Below, piece by piece: positions 1 to 12,277 of a DNA stretch of 64,000 nt; position 1 is the first letter of the stretch, and each line of letters begins with the position of its first letter. Source of the DNA: Heracleum sosnowskyi (Eukaryota > Streptophyta > Magnoliopsida > Apiales > Apiaceae); assembly GCA_030848705.1 (NCBI GenBank), contig CM061238.1, forward strand, positions 54,723,133-54,787,132, in the 5' to 3' direction. The position numbers and the translations under genes are program-made. The notes beneath the pieces were generated by a model. The model saw only the letters and a program-made list of their open reading frames with translations, ran no database searches and was not told where the DNA came from.

Positions 1-2304
1 TACGTATCTCTTTTATTTTATTTTTAAAATTTTAATCTTTTCCCTATATCAAAGGTTATTATCAAAGACCTATAGCTTAGCTCAATGTGCCGTTGTAATC
101 AAATTTCTTTTCTTGTTGTTAATGTTCTAATTGTATGTATCTAATAAAATGTTGAAGTATTGTCATTTAGCAAGTTCGATGAGAATTGGATGGGTAAGTT
201 ATTTGTTATAATATATGTTATATGCAAATTAGTCAATATTCAATTTTGTGCTTCATAATATAATTATGTTTGAGACTACTACTTTGCATGTTTCATGTAT
301 ATTTGTTTCAGGTTAGACACTTGTGTATCTGACCCATATAGTTTACACGTGATATTTTGGTGTCATAGAAGAAGAATTTACAGTTTGATCATAGTTGTCA
401 AATTGCTACATACAAATTTAATTTTTTGAAAAGCAATTTGAAGTATCAAAGTGGTGGTTTGTTCGAGTTATTGGAATATCATTATATATTTAATTTCGAG
501 GAGGAAATTTTTACGAGTGAGAGAGAATGTAATATCTTATAAATTTTGTTTATTTTATTTGAAGTGCTTTTGAATTATAAACACGTATCGATGGTTTTAA
601 GTTGTGTTAAATATTATTATCTATATTTCTTTTAAATTTTTTTTATATTTTTTTTACAATATATGATAATCATATCTGTTTCAGCTTCGATATATATTCT
701 GCATATTTATTGTCTGGCTAGATCAGCTAATTCCGACACATGGCTAGTGAACGTCTAGAGGCCCGTATGTTTTTTATCTTCAGTAATTAGATAAAAATAA
801 AATAAATAGATGAATAAATATTATTATTAGTGAAACCTAAAATTAGGAATTGTATTGTGTATTGATAGAGGGGAGGAAGCACAACAAGACCGTAATTGTC
901 CTATTTAGTGAGGTACAAAATGTAGTAATGTGATATGCCTAATTTATGCACTTAATTATATTCTAACATCTAGTCTATAAATTGTTCAAGCATGTATATT
1001 AAATTCATGAATGTGTATATTTTTTACTATGCATCAAGTTATTTGATATTACATTGAGTATAATGTAATTTAATTAATTTAAATTGTATAAGGCTAGATT
1101 GTGGCTAATTTAATTAAGCTGGTATATTTGTTGCATGAGAATTATTTGAAATCTTTCGCAAAATGTAAGAATGGAATATGTATAGTACTTCTTTATTTAA
1201 TTTGTTTTTTGTACAAACCCGAAAGTTAGTATCATTATATATTTTATTTTATTAAGATTATATTTTAATTTATGTTATTTAGAAAAATAAATAAATTAAT
1301 CAGCGTGTTACTTTTTTAAGCGTACATTGATACATGTTGCTTAGTCTGATTCTTGATTTACTCTCGAGGAGCTCAGACTGTGTTAATTAATAATTTTTGC
1401 AATCATTTATATTAGTTAGCTAATAATTGTTGGTATAATTATTTTATTAGTTTAAAGTAATCAAAGTGATTGTCTTTGATTTTCATGTGTAATTTTACTG
1501 GTGGGGTGTGCTTTATTTAATAAGGTAAGAAATTTTATTTTATTTGATTAAAGTATTTCATTAATATTTTATGGGCATTAGTTCATGTAATAGTTATCAT
1601 CGACATACAGTTACTATTATATGTTCAATAATAATTAATTTTAGGTTACTTAAATTTATTACTGACTTAGTTTATATATATATATATAAGTATGTTTAAT
1701 ACTAATATGTGATTATAAAATTTTAGTTATTTTTTTTATTTAGATAAATTTTATTAGAGGTAATCCCGAACCTAGGTATTTCAACTTGGTAATTATTATG
1801 CATGAATTATTTTTGTTCTCTTTGTGTCTCTCTATTGTCAATTAATTTTTTTAAACTTATGACCATTTAGTATTTACGTATACTTAGAGTTTTGCGGTAG
1901 TTGTCTCGGCATAAAATTTGAAGGCTTATTTATATATGGAGAATTGTGATATTTAAACTGAACAAAAGAGTAATGCGGATTAGTATAAAAACATGTTTAC
2001 TTGAATCGTATAATTTTGTGATCTTGAAACTATTATAATTAGGACCTTAAATACTATGGTATAAAGGAACAATTTGGATTAAGATATATTATAAAGAGAA
2101 TGTATTTGGTGTGTCATTGCAATCAAAATTAAATTATATTCACAATTTTCTTGATGGGTATATTTTCATAAATTATGAGTATCATGATATGATTTTTCGA
2201 TAAGTGACTTTTATGATTATTGTTATTTTGTTTCTATTTTGTAATTTTGTGAAAGGAGCTTGGAAGGGTCTAAGATATTTTATTAGGATTTTGTAGTGAA
2301 TTCA
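1..2304. other. AT-rich intergenic DNA, no gene seen
   Basis: No open frame above about 60 codons with recognisable motifs and no RNA gene could be seen. The stretch is strongly AT-rich with short TA runs (for example near 1671-1690). It may be decayed repeat sequence, but nothing in it could be assigned. Confidence 0.6.
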
Positions 2305-3400
2305 TGTAACACCCCATCTATATCTAAATGAGGGGCTACTTATTAAACCATAAACCTGCAAACAAAGCACTAAAATAATCTCTAAATAATAATTCAATAG
2401 TCTAATAATCTCCAAGATAATATTAAACCTCCAAAACAGTTCAAAACAATAAATACGAAAACCAAAATCTCTAAAATGATTTTCAAGTCTAAATAACGAT
2501 AGAAGTCTGCAAATCCTAATCAATGATATAAAGGGTAGCTCTCCATCACACAGTCCCAGATACCCCTAAGCACCTGCCAGAAAAAGAATACGGCATGAGC
2601 CAACCGTCCAGTACGGATTTGGAATACAGTTTATAAAACAGAAAACAAATATTCATATTTGACAGTTTATAATAAAACATTTATTTAAAAATAAGTATGG
2701 CTGAAGCAACGAGGGGTTAGGATACTTCATACCGAGATCAGAACAGGACAGATACAAATACACAAATCATAGGGTACCTAATGTGTGCAACAAACCGGAT
2801 AACGTGTACGGCATATACAACGTCACCGTCAGATCAAATCACAAATCACACATCATAAACTCTGGGTGCATCCACGTATCCTGAAACAAATATCAAATGC
2901 GCAAAATCTCGCTTCCTGAGCTATCAGAACAGAAGGATACGCCATGACCAATCACACTGCCATGGAAGTGTCATGTCATTGGTGCTGCAATGACATGGCT
3001 GTAGTACCCCTACAGCTGGTTAACTCGGTATACCCTATATCACTAAAGGTTTCAAATAAAATAATTTTGCACAATTTAAAAATCTCACATAACAGATATT
3101 CTCAATATTTCCAACAGACATAAAATATACACAATATCAGAAAATTGTAGAAACAAATATTTAAGTATTTCGAAGCAGATTTAAATATACTTTTCAGAAT
3201 CAAAACAATTTTCATATTTAAAATGATTCAAAATCAAACGAACATATTGAGGTCAAAATGAATTTAATTTAAATATTTCTAAGAGGAGTAGCGCTGAATA
3301 AAAGAGAAGAGAATCCGTACCTCGAAAATCACAACCTCAAGCACTAATGAAAATCGCAACACTCCGCTAAACGCTCGACCCCCGATCTAAATTACAAAAA
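2305..3400 (+). repeat. LTR-like dispersed repeat, copy 1 (TGTAACACCCC type)
   Basis: Starts with TGTAACACCCC, a common start of plant Ty3/gypsy LTRs, and is homologous over about 1.1 kb to the reverse complement of 51655-52797. Shared blocks include GAGGGGCTACTTATTAAA, TAGCTCTCCATCACACAGTC and GGATAACGTGTACGGCATAT. The right end is placed near 3400, where similarity to GTAATTTAGATCGGG of the other copy stops. No primer site, PPT or coding domain was seen beside it, so it is a solo LTR or LTR fragment. The right boundary is approximate. Confidence 0.6.
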
Positions 3401-4119
3401 TACAATTTATTATTTAACAATCATTCTCTTTATATATTTAATAGTAAGAATTTAAATTTTTAATAATAAAAATATCACTGTTTTCTTTTTACACACTAGC
3501 TCTGGACAACACTGACACTTATGTATTAACCATTACCATTACCATCACCTGTAACCATTTCTATAAACTCACTTTAAAGGCTTATCCATCATTAATGTCT
3601 CTGTGCTTGAATCTTTTATATGGAAGACTAGGTGGCCAACTTCCTGGTTATATTAACATGACAATAACACCAAAGTAAGACACACTCGGCTATGTATATT
3701 AATATATATACTAATTAAGCAACATGATCATGATATAAAAATATTAATAAAATATAGTGCAACACCTGTTTTATCAAATCCGTAGCATCCGTCTCACTTA
3801 TTTAATTATTTAAAATCTGCATAATGTTAATTTAAAATCTTGAACATAATTTATGATTATACATAACACAATAAACAAAGTAATATATCATGTTATCATG
3901 CTAATATAAAAATAAAATAATATTATCCTTATAACACATATAGCCATTATAGTTATCAATAGTAAATCGTAATCTTGATTCTGAAGAAGTAAACAAATTT
4001 TGATGGTTGAAAGACGAAACAACACACGATTATGGTGGGGTTTGACTATGTAATTAAATAACAAAATCCATGTAAACTATATTCATAAATTAACTCAACT
4101 TAAACGACAAGGTGTACAC
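3401..4119. other. AT-rich intergenic DNA left of element A
   Basis: No coding or RNA signal seen. Its last five bases, TACAC (4115-4119), are the left target-site duplication of element A and recur at 50248-50252, so this DNA was originally contiguous with 50253 onwards. Confidence 0.7.
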
Positions 4120-5570
4120 TGAAAGGCATATGCTATAGCCTATTTGTAATTCGAGGATTCTACTCAACTTAAACAAGAATGTAATAAGTAAATATTAGAT
4201 TAAAGGTCACAGGAATCTCAGAGAGTTTTATCTGTCAAGAGAATGGAGTATTAAAGTCATCTACAGACTTGAAGTTATTCTACATTGAAAGAAGTTCAAT
4301 TTATTGTTCAAGCCTCAGTGAAGTATTCAAGAAAGTGGATTTACTACAGTGACAGAGATTTCCAGTTGGTGACAGAAGAAGTACAGGATACTGAGTTTAT
4401 TCAAAGCTAAAGAAAAGAAGCCACAGCTTTAAATGTTTTAAAGATGAAGAATTATCATTGAAGTTAGTTATTCATGAACCAGACAGTGCATCGAATGACG
4501 ACATCAATCAGTGGAATTAAATCATATATATTCAGTGGTTTTGAGAAGATTGAAGAAGCTTGATATTTTAGATTAAATTCTGTTAATGTTAAATTAATAA
4601 ATAATTTAATTCTATAAGAATTAAATTTATTTATTAAATTAACTAATTTAGTTGACTAAATTATTTATTAACTTAATTCTCTAAAAGAATTAATTTAACA
4701 TTTAATTTAATCTAACTAATAAATTAAAAGGATTTTAATTTAGAATTTTCGGTATGACTTTTTTTAAGTAATTCGGTATGACCTAACCTACTGATTGTAG
4801 GTTCTACCGAAATGTTAATATCCAAAACACAATCATTTTGGTAGGTCATATAGTATGATTACTAAAGGTCATACAGAATGATTGCCAAGGTCATACAAGC
4901 TGTTTTGTGTAGGTTCTACCGAAAAATGATGATTGGTATGCTAGGTCATACCTAATTCATTTTTCAGGTCATACAAGCTTATTTCCTAAGGTTCTACCGA
5001 AAGTGGTTGGAGTTACTTGAGGTTATACAAGACAGTCTTGCAGGTCATACAAGGCAAATGAATTTGCTTTTACTCGTGGCCAAAAATATAGAAAAGAGAT
5101 AGACTTGTATCATCATATACACAGAACAGACATTTCTCTCTGAAGCAAGAACGGAAGAAAAGCTTTTGATCTCATTTCTTCTCAAGCAATTAATTCTAGT
5201 TTGTATTGTTAAATCCAAACCACTAGAAGTTGATTACTTGTATTGCTTTGATTATCTAGCGGATTTTTATCCCTAGAATTTATCTCGAACTTGCTTTTAG
5301 CATTCGATCTTTTTATTACAAATATTAGAAAAGTTCATGTCGAATTTATTCTAAATTTGTATTAATTAGTTTGAGATAAATACTTTGTAATCCTTATTGT
5401 ATTTGCAACACCCTTCAAGTTTAATATAGTTTATATTTAACTTGAATTTTTTTTCATTTATATTCCGCATTAATTTGTTCTTAATTGTTAAATTATTCAA
5501 AGAACAAATTTTGATAAAACGGTATAGTTTGTATTCAACCCCCCTTCTACAAACTTATCAGGACCCAACA
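4120..5570 (+). repeat. Element A 5' LTR
   Basis: Paired with 48797-50247 at equal length and about 99% identity by eye. It contains an AT-rich block of imperfect palindromes (about 4560-4740, for example TTAATTCTATAAGAATTAA), then a cluster of GGTNNNACC-type words (4750-5060), a TATA-like AAAATATAGAAAAG near 5083, and ends CCCAACA. The 3' part (CAACCCCCCTTCTAC near 5540) resembles LTR ends of B and D. Confidence 0.95.
4750..5060 (+). promoter_or_regulatory. Clustered GGTNNNACC words in element A LTR
   Basis: GGTTCTACC occurs at 4800, 4912 and 4990, each followed by GAAA. GGTCATACC is at 4944 and its reverse GGTATGACC at 4775. GGTCATACA or close variants recur near 4866, 4889, 4966 and 5043. 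They lie upstream of the TATA-like sequence, so they may be repeated transcription factor sites in U3. The same cluster is in the other LTR at 49427-49737. Confidence 0.45.
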
Positions 5571-5585
5571 ATTGGCATCAGAGCC
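5571..5585 (+). other. Element A primer binding site
   Basis: ATTGGCATCAGAGCC follows the LTR end directly. It matches the initiator methionine tRNA-type site (TGGTATCAGAGC) seen in B, C and D except for one T to C change, so priming from tRNA-iMet is inferred. Confidence 0.75.
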
Positions 5586-5670
5586 TTTTGATTGATATAC
5601 AAATCAAAGATCCAATTGTTTGAGATTTTTTTTAACTCTGAAATTTTTATTTTTCTAAAAATCTCAAAAG

Positions 5671-6560
5671 ATGTCTACTACACAGAAAGTGGCTACAGTA
5701 AAAATCCCAATGTTCAACAAGGAGCACTATCCTATGTGGAAGAAGAAGATGCTCTTGTTTCTTCAAGTGGTTAATGTTGAATTTCTTCAAGTGCTGAAGA
5801 ATGGACCAAGAATTCCTATGTTTGTTGAGAAAGAGCTAATAGAGAATGATGTTGTTACTAGGGCTGCTAGGATATACCCTAAGGATCCCAAGGACTACAC
5901 TTCTGCAGAAAAAGAAGATGTTGCCTTGGATGCCTGTCTACAGTTGATACTGATTGATTGTCTTGATCCAATCATGCATAATCATATTTTAAAATGTGTC
6001 TCTGCCAAACACATTTGGGATACGATTGAAATAATCAATGAAGGGACAGAGGAAGTCAGAGAGAATAAGATGGAAATTCTCACCTCTTCATATGAGCACT
6101 TCAGATCAAATCCAAGGGAAGGAAGAGTGGTTAGTATGTCTACTTCACTGGTAGTTGGAGTCCCACAGAAACAGGAAGCGAAGGTTGTTCTACCTTCCAG
6201 TCCTAACAAGGATGTAATTGTAGCTGAATATGGTGTTACATCTACAAGTCAATCTGGTGGTGATTTTTATTCTATGGAGGAGCTTGAACAGTTGGAAGAT
6301 GAGTCTATGGCCTGGGTAGTGAAGAAGTTTGGAAACTTCAGGTTCAGGAGAAATCCTAGTTTCAAGTTCAAGACATATGCTGACGAATACCAGACAGGTG
6401 GTTCTTCATCCTCAAATAGCACAAGGGGTGGCTATAAAACAGGGATGGTTGAGAAGAACAAGTCTAAAGAAAAGAGCTGGGATGATACAGACAGTGAAGA
6501 TGAAGAAGTTGGGAATCTTGCACTCATGGCAATAGGAGACAAACTCTTTGAGTCCATGTT
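5671..6560 (+). pseudogene. gag: Element A gag, 5' part (split by B)
   Basis: Starts at ATG 5671 (MSTTQKVATVKIPMF) and codes 296 residues before element B enters at 6561; the frame resumes exactly at 18608. Residues 1-140 match the N-terminal copia Gag region of B and D (same spacing of PMWKKKM, AKHIWDTIE, SYEHF). Compared with them, most of the following capsid-like stretch (B/D residues about 145-275, including DRFLTLLNSL) is absent and partly replaced by unrelated S/T/Q-rich sequence. The first CCHC knuckle is also missing between GGYKTGMVEKNKSKEK and SWDDTD. So even without B this Gag was shortened. It would form the particle and bind RNA, but probably poorly. Confidence 0.8.
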
Positions 6561-7167
6561 TGTTGCCCAGTAATAATCTATTGTAGAAGGGGGGTTGAAT
6601 ACAATAGAGTAAGATAATCGACTTCTTAATGTATATATCACAAATATGAAAAGAAAGATAACAGCTTTATTAAATCTGATATAAAACTGTTACAAACTCT
6701 CTCAAGAAATTCTGATGTTCTTGAGAGCTGCTAGTTTACAAAAACTCTCTCAAGAAATTCTGTTCTTAAGAGCTTCTCTTCGATTATGTTCTCTCTCGAA
6801 TGAATACATAAATCGAAACCAAGACTGTGTTTATATAGTGCACACAGCTTCTCTATCAATAACAAGATAAGTCCTAATCAATAACAAAGATAGAAACCTA
6901 TCCTTAATCGATAGCTACATTCTACAAACCAGGAACAAATAGAATAAACTTCCATGTTTATCTAGACTCCAAATATAACTCGAAGTAGGAATCCTGATCA
7001 GCTTCAAGTTCTGATGATCAATCCTGATCATAGTCTGAGTAGGAATCCTGATGATCAATAAGATACTGACGCTTGATCAAATACTGATGACCATGCAATA
7101 CTGATGACGTCAGCAATCCTGATCAGTTGAGTCTAGCTTCTGACGATCATTGAATTCTGATCTAACA
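6561..7167 (-). repeat. Element B 3' LTR (left)
   Basis: 607 bp, same as 17996-18602 except two visible transitions (CTATTGTAGA versus CTATTATAGA; GATAACAGC versus GATAATAGC). The TATA core is at 6830-6838 (minus strand CTATATAAA). Repeated AATCCTGAT and ATACTGATG words lie upstream of it, and two hairpins (6699-6727, 6747-6772) lie downstream. Confidence 0.95.
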
Positions 7168-7178
7168 ATCTCCCCCAA
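7168..7178 (-). other. Element B polypurine tract
   Basis: Minus-strand TTGGGGGAGAT directly before the 3' LTR start TGTTAGATC; the plus-strand primer site. Confidence 0.85.
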
Positions 7179-7276
7179 TCTCATACTTTGTGAAATAAAG
7201 TATAGATTCCAAATATTCAATGATGTCAAAAACATGTATCAAAATGTACGAGTATCTTCAGAAACAACTTATCTGT

Positions 7277-10200
7277 TTAAGCTTTTTGATAGAATAGATT
7301 CATCTTCAAGAAGTTGGATAATAAACTTTCTTCTTTTTCTTCAAGAATTTGAATCAGTCTTTCCTTAAGATTTCTGAGTTCTTCATCTTCCTCATTAATC
7401 TGATAGATAGCTGCTCTGAGATTCTGTATGGAGCTTTTCTATAGACTGTGCTCTTCAAGCAAAAGATAAGCAATTTCCTTCCCATCAGGATTGAGAGTAA
7501 GTTGGGTCATACCAAAAGTTACTTCTTTAACAGCAGTACCTCTTTGCATTTCCACATCCTGACCTCTTTGATTTAAGTACATGGGAATATAATTACCATT
7601 GAAATTACTGTTTCCATCCAGTCTTCTTCTTATAGTTGACAAAATCATGTCAGCCCATACTTTGTACACTTGGTTCTTCCATCTTAACAGACAGTGAACA
7701 TATTTCAGTTCCTGTGTAGTTTTCATCAGCAGATCTTGAATAGATAGAATCTTCACACTACCATCTTTCATGAAGTACAGAAGCTTTTCTTTCTTTTCAA
7801 AACCATCATGACAATCTATAACTATATCAACAGCTAATAAATTGTTCAGGTTTTCAGAAGTTAAAGTACCTCCAATTTCTGTCAAGGAGTAAGGATCAAC
7901 ATATGACATATTCAGATATTCACCATCTCTGTGTCCAATACCTCCTCTTGAATTACTTGACAATTGCTTCAGATTTGAAAACATCTTTAACCAGAGTGCT
8001 TTTGATCTAACCATCTCAGATAAATCAACAACACTTGAAGCGCTTGTAATAATTCCACCAGACTGAAAATTGATAGGTGTATCGCAACTTAATGTGCTAA
8101 TATGTTTCCACTTCTTATCCTTTTCCTTTTCAAAAGCATAGCTTCTTTCCAGTAAAGATTCTTGTCTGCTTGAATTTCTCCATTTTCTTTCATTTGAAAC
8201 TTTAAGCCTTTGTAGATAGAGATTGAAATCTTCATTTGTTCTCTTTGCAATATCTCTTCTTATGGCTTTTTCTTCTTCATCTACTTCTTTGTTGTGACAA
8301 TCAACAACAGTAGATAAGATTATTAAATCAACCTCTTGCAGAATTTCAGATTCGTCAGGATCTTGAATATTGTCAGGATTAGAATCTTCAATTTGATTTG
8401 TATTGCTGAGAGTTGATTTACTTGATTTTCTTCTCAATTCAGGTTCTTCTTCAACAAATTCCTTGTCTTCTTTCTCCATGATATCCTTGATAACAGGATC
8501 TATTAGATTTTGTGAAGCTTCAGGAATTTCTTCAATTCTTAACCCTCTAGACCTTGTCTGTCTAGGTACTGTTTGAGTTGAAGAACCTCTTCTATTTCTT
8601 CTAGCACCTCTCCTACCTCTGCTTCCTCTACCTCTAGCAGGAGCAGTATAGCTTTCCATTGTCTCTCTTTGTAGTCTCAAGAATTCTTCATGTGAGAGAT
8701 CTGGATATTCTTCACTTGCTGTAGAGAGTGCTTTTCTGGCAAATAATTGTTGAACTCTTTTATCAGTGTGATAAAGAGTAACAATTCTACCGTCTTTTGT
8801 AGAAAACTTCTGGAATAAATTTGATGCATCTTCAGGATTATCAATAATCACATCTTCATCACCTTCAGGAATTGTAGCAAGAATGTGTCCATGACCAGGT
8901 GTCAGGATTTGATCTTCCGTCAGGATCTGAGATTGCACCAATGTTCTTACTGTCTTAACTCCAGAATCAGAAACATGAGTTGACTGCGTTGTTTGACTTT
9001 GAGAAGTTTGGATTGTCTTCATAACAGCAGCATCAGAGGTTTCTCCTTGTTTCACTTTGTCACCACCATCATCTCCAGTATCATCATCATTATTTCTTAA
9101 TACTAGATCAGGTGTACATTTTGTCTGAATAACCTTCTCCCCCTTTTTGACATCAGGATTTGACAATAATTGCAAAATTAAGGAAAGAGAGGTTTGAATT
9201 TCAGTTACCTTAGTATCCAGAGAATCAATTCTTTGATTGATTGAGGTTTGTTCTGAAACAACAGATTTCACTTGGGATTCCACTACCCTCAATTGTAAAG
9301 TAGTAGGCACCTTTGTAAAATTATTAAAGATATCAGTCCTCACTTTTTCAGTTGAACCCTTGATAGAATCAATCTCACTTTTCAGGCTCTTGGATAACAA
9401 AGTTGTAGCCTTCAGATGATTCTTCAAGTCTTGATTCTCTATAGACTTCACTGCATTATAGGCATGTTCAATAGCAGAAGAAAAACAGATAGATTCATCA
9501 GATTGGTGCCATGAATTGTTCCATTCATTCTGTCGAAATGCCTCTGCAGGATCAAAGGAAGGAATAGAAAAATCTTGTCTCTGATCTTTCCCAGTGGAAG
9601 CATTGCTAGCCATATATGTACTTGATGAACCAAAATTAGTTCCAAGACTAATTTTGAGTGCTGTAGCAAGCTGTTCCTTCTCTTTTCGATTCTCATCATC
9701 ATCATCACTATCATCAGAAGTATCATCAACAGTACCATGAGTAATATCAGGATCAGGAATAGCAATACCTTTCAGTTTATCTTGTGGTTCTGAGATAGGA
9801 TGATCCATTGGTCTTGAACGAAGTGGCTGTATCAAAATAGGTTCATTATCAGGAGCACCACTAGCGTCAGGATGAACATCGTCAGGATTTGATATGCTTG
9901 CATCAGTATTTGCTACCAATGGTTCTTGTGGAGCTTGAGGTTCAGAAGCTTCTTCAACACTTTGAGTTAAAGGTTCTTGTGTGCTTCCCTCATTGACAAT
10001 GTTCTCGACCAATCTTTCAACAGAAGCTGTAGCTTTGCCTGCATCTTCACTTTGAGAAGATGGTTCTTGTGTAGCTGGAATGTTGATGTCTTCATTCTCC
10101 CTTTGAGAAAATGGTTCTTGTGTGACCATTCCACTAGCTAAGCCTTCACCCAAACTTTGATTGAGTGGTTCTTGTGTGGCAGGATCAACAGTAGCTGCTG

Positions 10201-11779
10201 AATTACTCTGAAATTCAGGTTCTTGTGAGCTTGATCCTTTCAGCTTCTTATGTCTCTGATAGACTAACTCTTCTGCATTCCTCTTTTTCTTTGATGTAGG
10301 TGTAAGACCAACCAAGGAAGCAGTTGTAGAAACCTTCTCCCAAGAAATTTCTCTAATCTGAGATGGAGAGGCTGGAGAGTCTGATATAGAGACAACTTTT
10401 GTTGTTGCATCAGGAATACTAACATCAGGATTTGCTAGAGCATCAGGAGTAGATGACTCATCAGGATTTGATGTCTGAATATCAGTATCCTTCATTTGCA
10501 CTGTCAAAGGAATATGATACCTGCTCTTTGATAATTTCCTTGTCTGTTGTGGTTTTGATAAAGGTACCACAGCTTTAGTAGCAGTATCAGCAACTTCCTT
10601 GTTCACATTCATCACAGAGGATATAGGTAAGTCATCCTCTGAATCACTTTCATCAATCAACCTTAACTTCTTTTTCACAGGAACATTCTTAACAACCTTA
10701 GCAGCTTTCTTCACCAGGACCCCTTGTACACCCCCTTGTATCTTCTTTTTAGTGAGTGGTGTAGAGAAAAAGTCCTGTGAACCTGATTGCCTTCCAGACA
10801 CATCAGTTCTAGCTGATTTCTTTGATTTTACAACTAAAGTCTTTTGAGAGACAGTAGAGGTGGTTGTTAACTGTTTAGACTATTTAGGTTGCATGCTTGT
10901 GTCAGGAACAAGGTGGGTTGGGCCTTGCCCCATAGCATTAGAAAGTAGTCCATAACGAGTAGGCATTTTCTGATGTAAGAAAAACCTAACCTCATCAGGA
11001 ATAAAAGCATTTCCTATGAAACCATTTGCCTTATCACTGTTGACTAAGGACTTAATATTATTCTCAGTAATTCTACAGATTGGTAGAACTACATCATCCT
11101 CAAAAACAACATTAGGACATAAGTGATTAAATATCAACTGTAAAAATATAAGAAAACAGACAGAACCCAATTTATCTGATTTCCTATCACTTAAAGCTTT
11201 TAAGATAAAAGACCCATAATCAAACACTGTAGAATGGATAAGAGAGTACCCAATTTTAAGAGATCCTGATGGAAGAGCATCAAAATTTGATGTCTTGTTC
11301 AGGAAACAGCGGCTGATTGTATCAAAGAAGAAATTCCATTCCTTCTTAAGCTTTGTCCTGAAGAGATTTCCATATCTCTTTACTTCACCATTGTAGCCCA
11401 ACTTTGTAACAAACTCAAAAAGAGTAGAGTCCGAAACATTAGCAGGAATAGCATCACCAAGAACGGGTAAATGCAGGGCTGCCTCCATAATTGCAGGAGT
11501 CACATAGTGAGTAGTTCCATTATATTCAAAACTCATCAAGATTGTATCAGAATGCCCTTTATCAAAAGTAACTGAGTTCCACACCTGCATTACAGACTTA
11601 AAAGAAACACTTGCAGGTTCTGTTAAAGCAAACTTCAATGGGCTTGAAGCTAGAAAATCTTGAATGATATGAAACTCATTGGGTAAATCTTGATGATTTA
11701 GAATAGCCACAAAATTGTTAGTGGCAAATGTAACACCACTAATCACTGTCTGTTTGTTCATGAATGATGAAGATGTCAT
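7277..11779 (-). pseudogene. Element B ORF3 (envelope-position gene), two stops
   Basis: Matches the intact 1487-residue D protein throughout but carries two TAG codons where D has CAG: at 10880-10882 (after residue 299) and 7439-7441 (near the C-terminus). Both are in frame with the rest, so the gene is otherwise open. Both are C to T changes in a CHG context, as expected from deamination of methylated DNA. The N-terminal 125 residues differ from D far more than the following 170, which are nearly identical. Other parts: TQEP repeats, coiled coil, Arg-rich RGRGSRGRRGARR segment. Function unknown; called envelope-like only by position. Confidence 0.85.
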
Positions 11780-12277
11780 TGTAATGCTTTTGAAAACTCG
11801 AGAATTAAGATTTGAAGCAATTAGGGTATGAAAGCACAGAGAGAGATAGAAAACGAAAAACTGATGATAAGAGAGTAATTAACGATGTAGAACAATGAAA
11901 AGTATTTTGTTAAAACAAAATATTACTCTCAAAGACAGGTGGCAAAATATGATTTGTGCACAAAGAATTAGTGGACAGATTACGTGTGTCATTTAAATAA
12001 ATCTGCACCGCCTTTTATGTGTATGTATTGATATATCTATAATAGTGCAAAACAAACGCGCATACAGTTGTCCTACTAAAACTCAACCGTCCATCAGTAG
12101 ATACTGACGAAAAATTAGGCACAAATTAAGTAATAAAATACTGACCTGTACATCAGGATTGACCAGTTGACTTCCTGTCAGGATTGAGTCCTATCAGGAT
12201 TTGATCAAAGATACATACCTTTCTGAATAACCATCAGGATTTGACGGTTATCAGGATTTCCTCTCTGTAGCTTTTCC
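11780..12277 (-). promoter_or_regulatory. Element B pol-ORF3 spacer, promoter-like
   Basis: A non-coding 498-bp interval. In element sense the pol-proximal part holds several AATCCTGAT words (12152-12260). Next come an AT-rich part, a conserved GACAGGTGGCAAA (plus strand, from 11934, about 155 bp before ORF3), an AT palindrome around TTTTGTTAAAACAAAA (near 11904), and finally a pyrimidine-rich, leader-like stretch before the ATG. The near-identical sequence in D and the shared GACAGGTG in C suggest a promoter or other entry point for ORF3. This is inference. Confidence 0.35.

Noticed and set aside
5592..5774. Short + strand frame overlapping gag start of A
   Set aside because: Shadow of the gag frame; no family motif, and the gag frame at 5671 has clear homology to other Gags.
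6690..6780. Heat-shock element from GAA/TTC blocks in B leader
   Set aside because: Block spacing is GAA-A-TTC rather than the required two-base gap; the inverted repeats fit a hairpin better.
7150..7368. Plus-strand frame at the LTR/PPT edge of B, repeated in D at 27768-27986
   Set aside because: It is antisense to the ORF3 end and LTR and exists in both only because the elements are homologous; no codon conservation argument.
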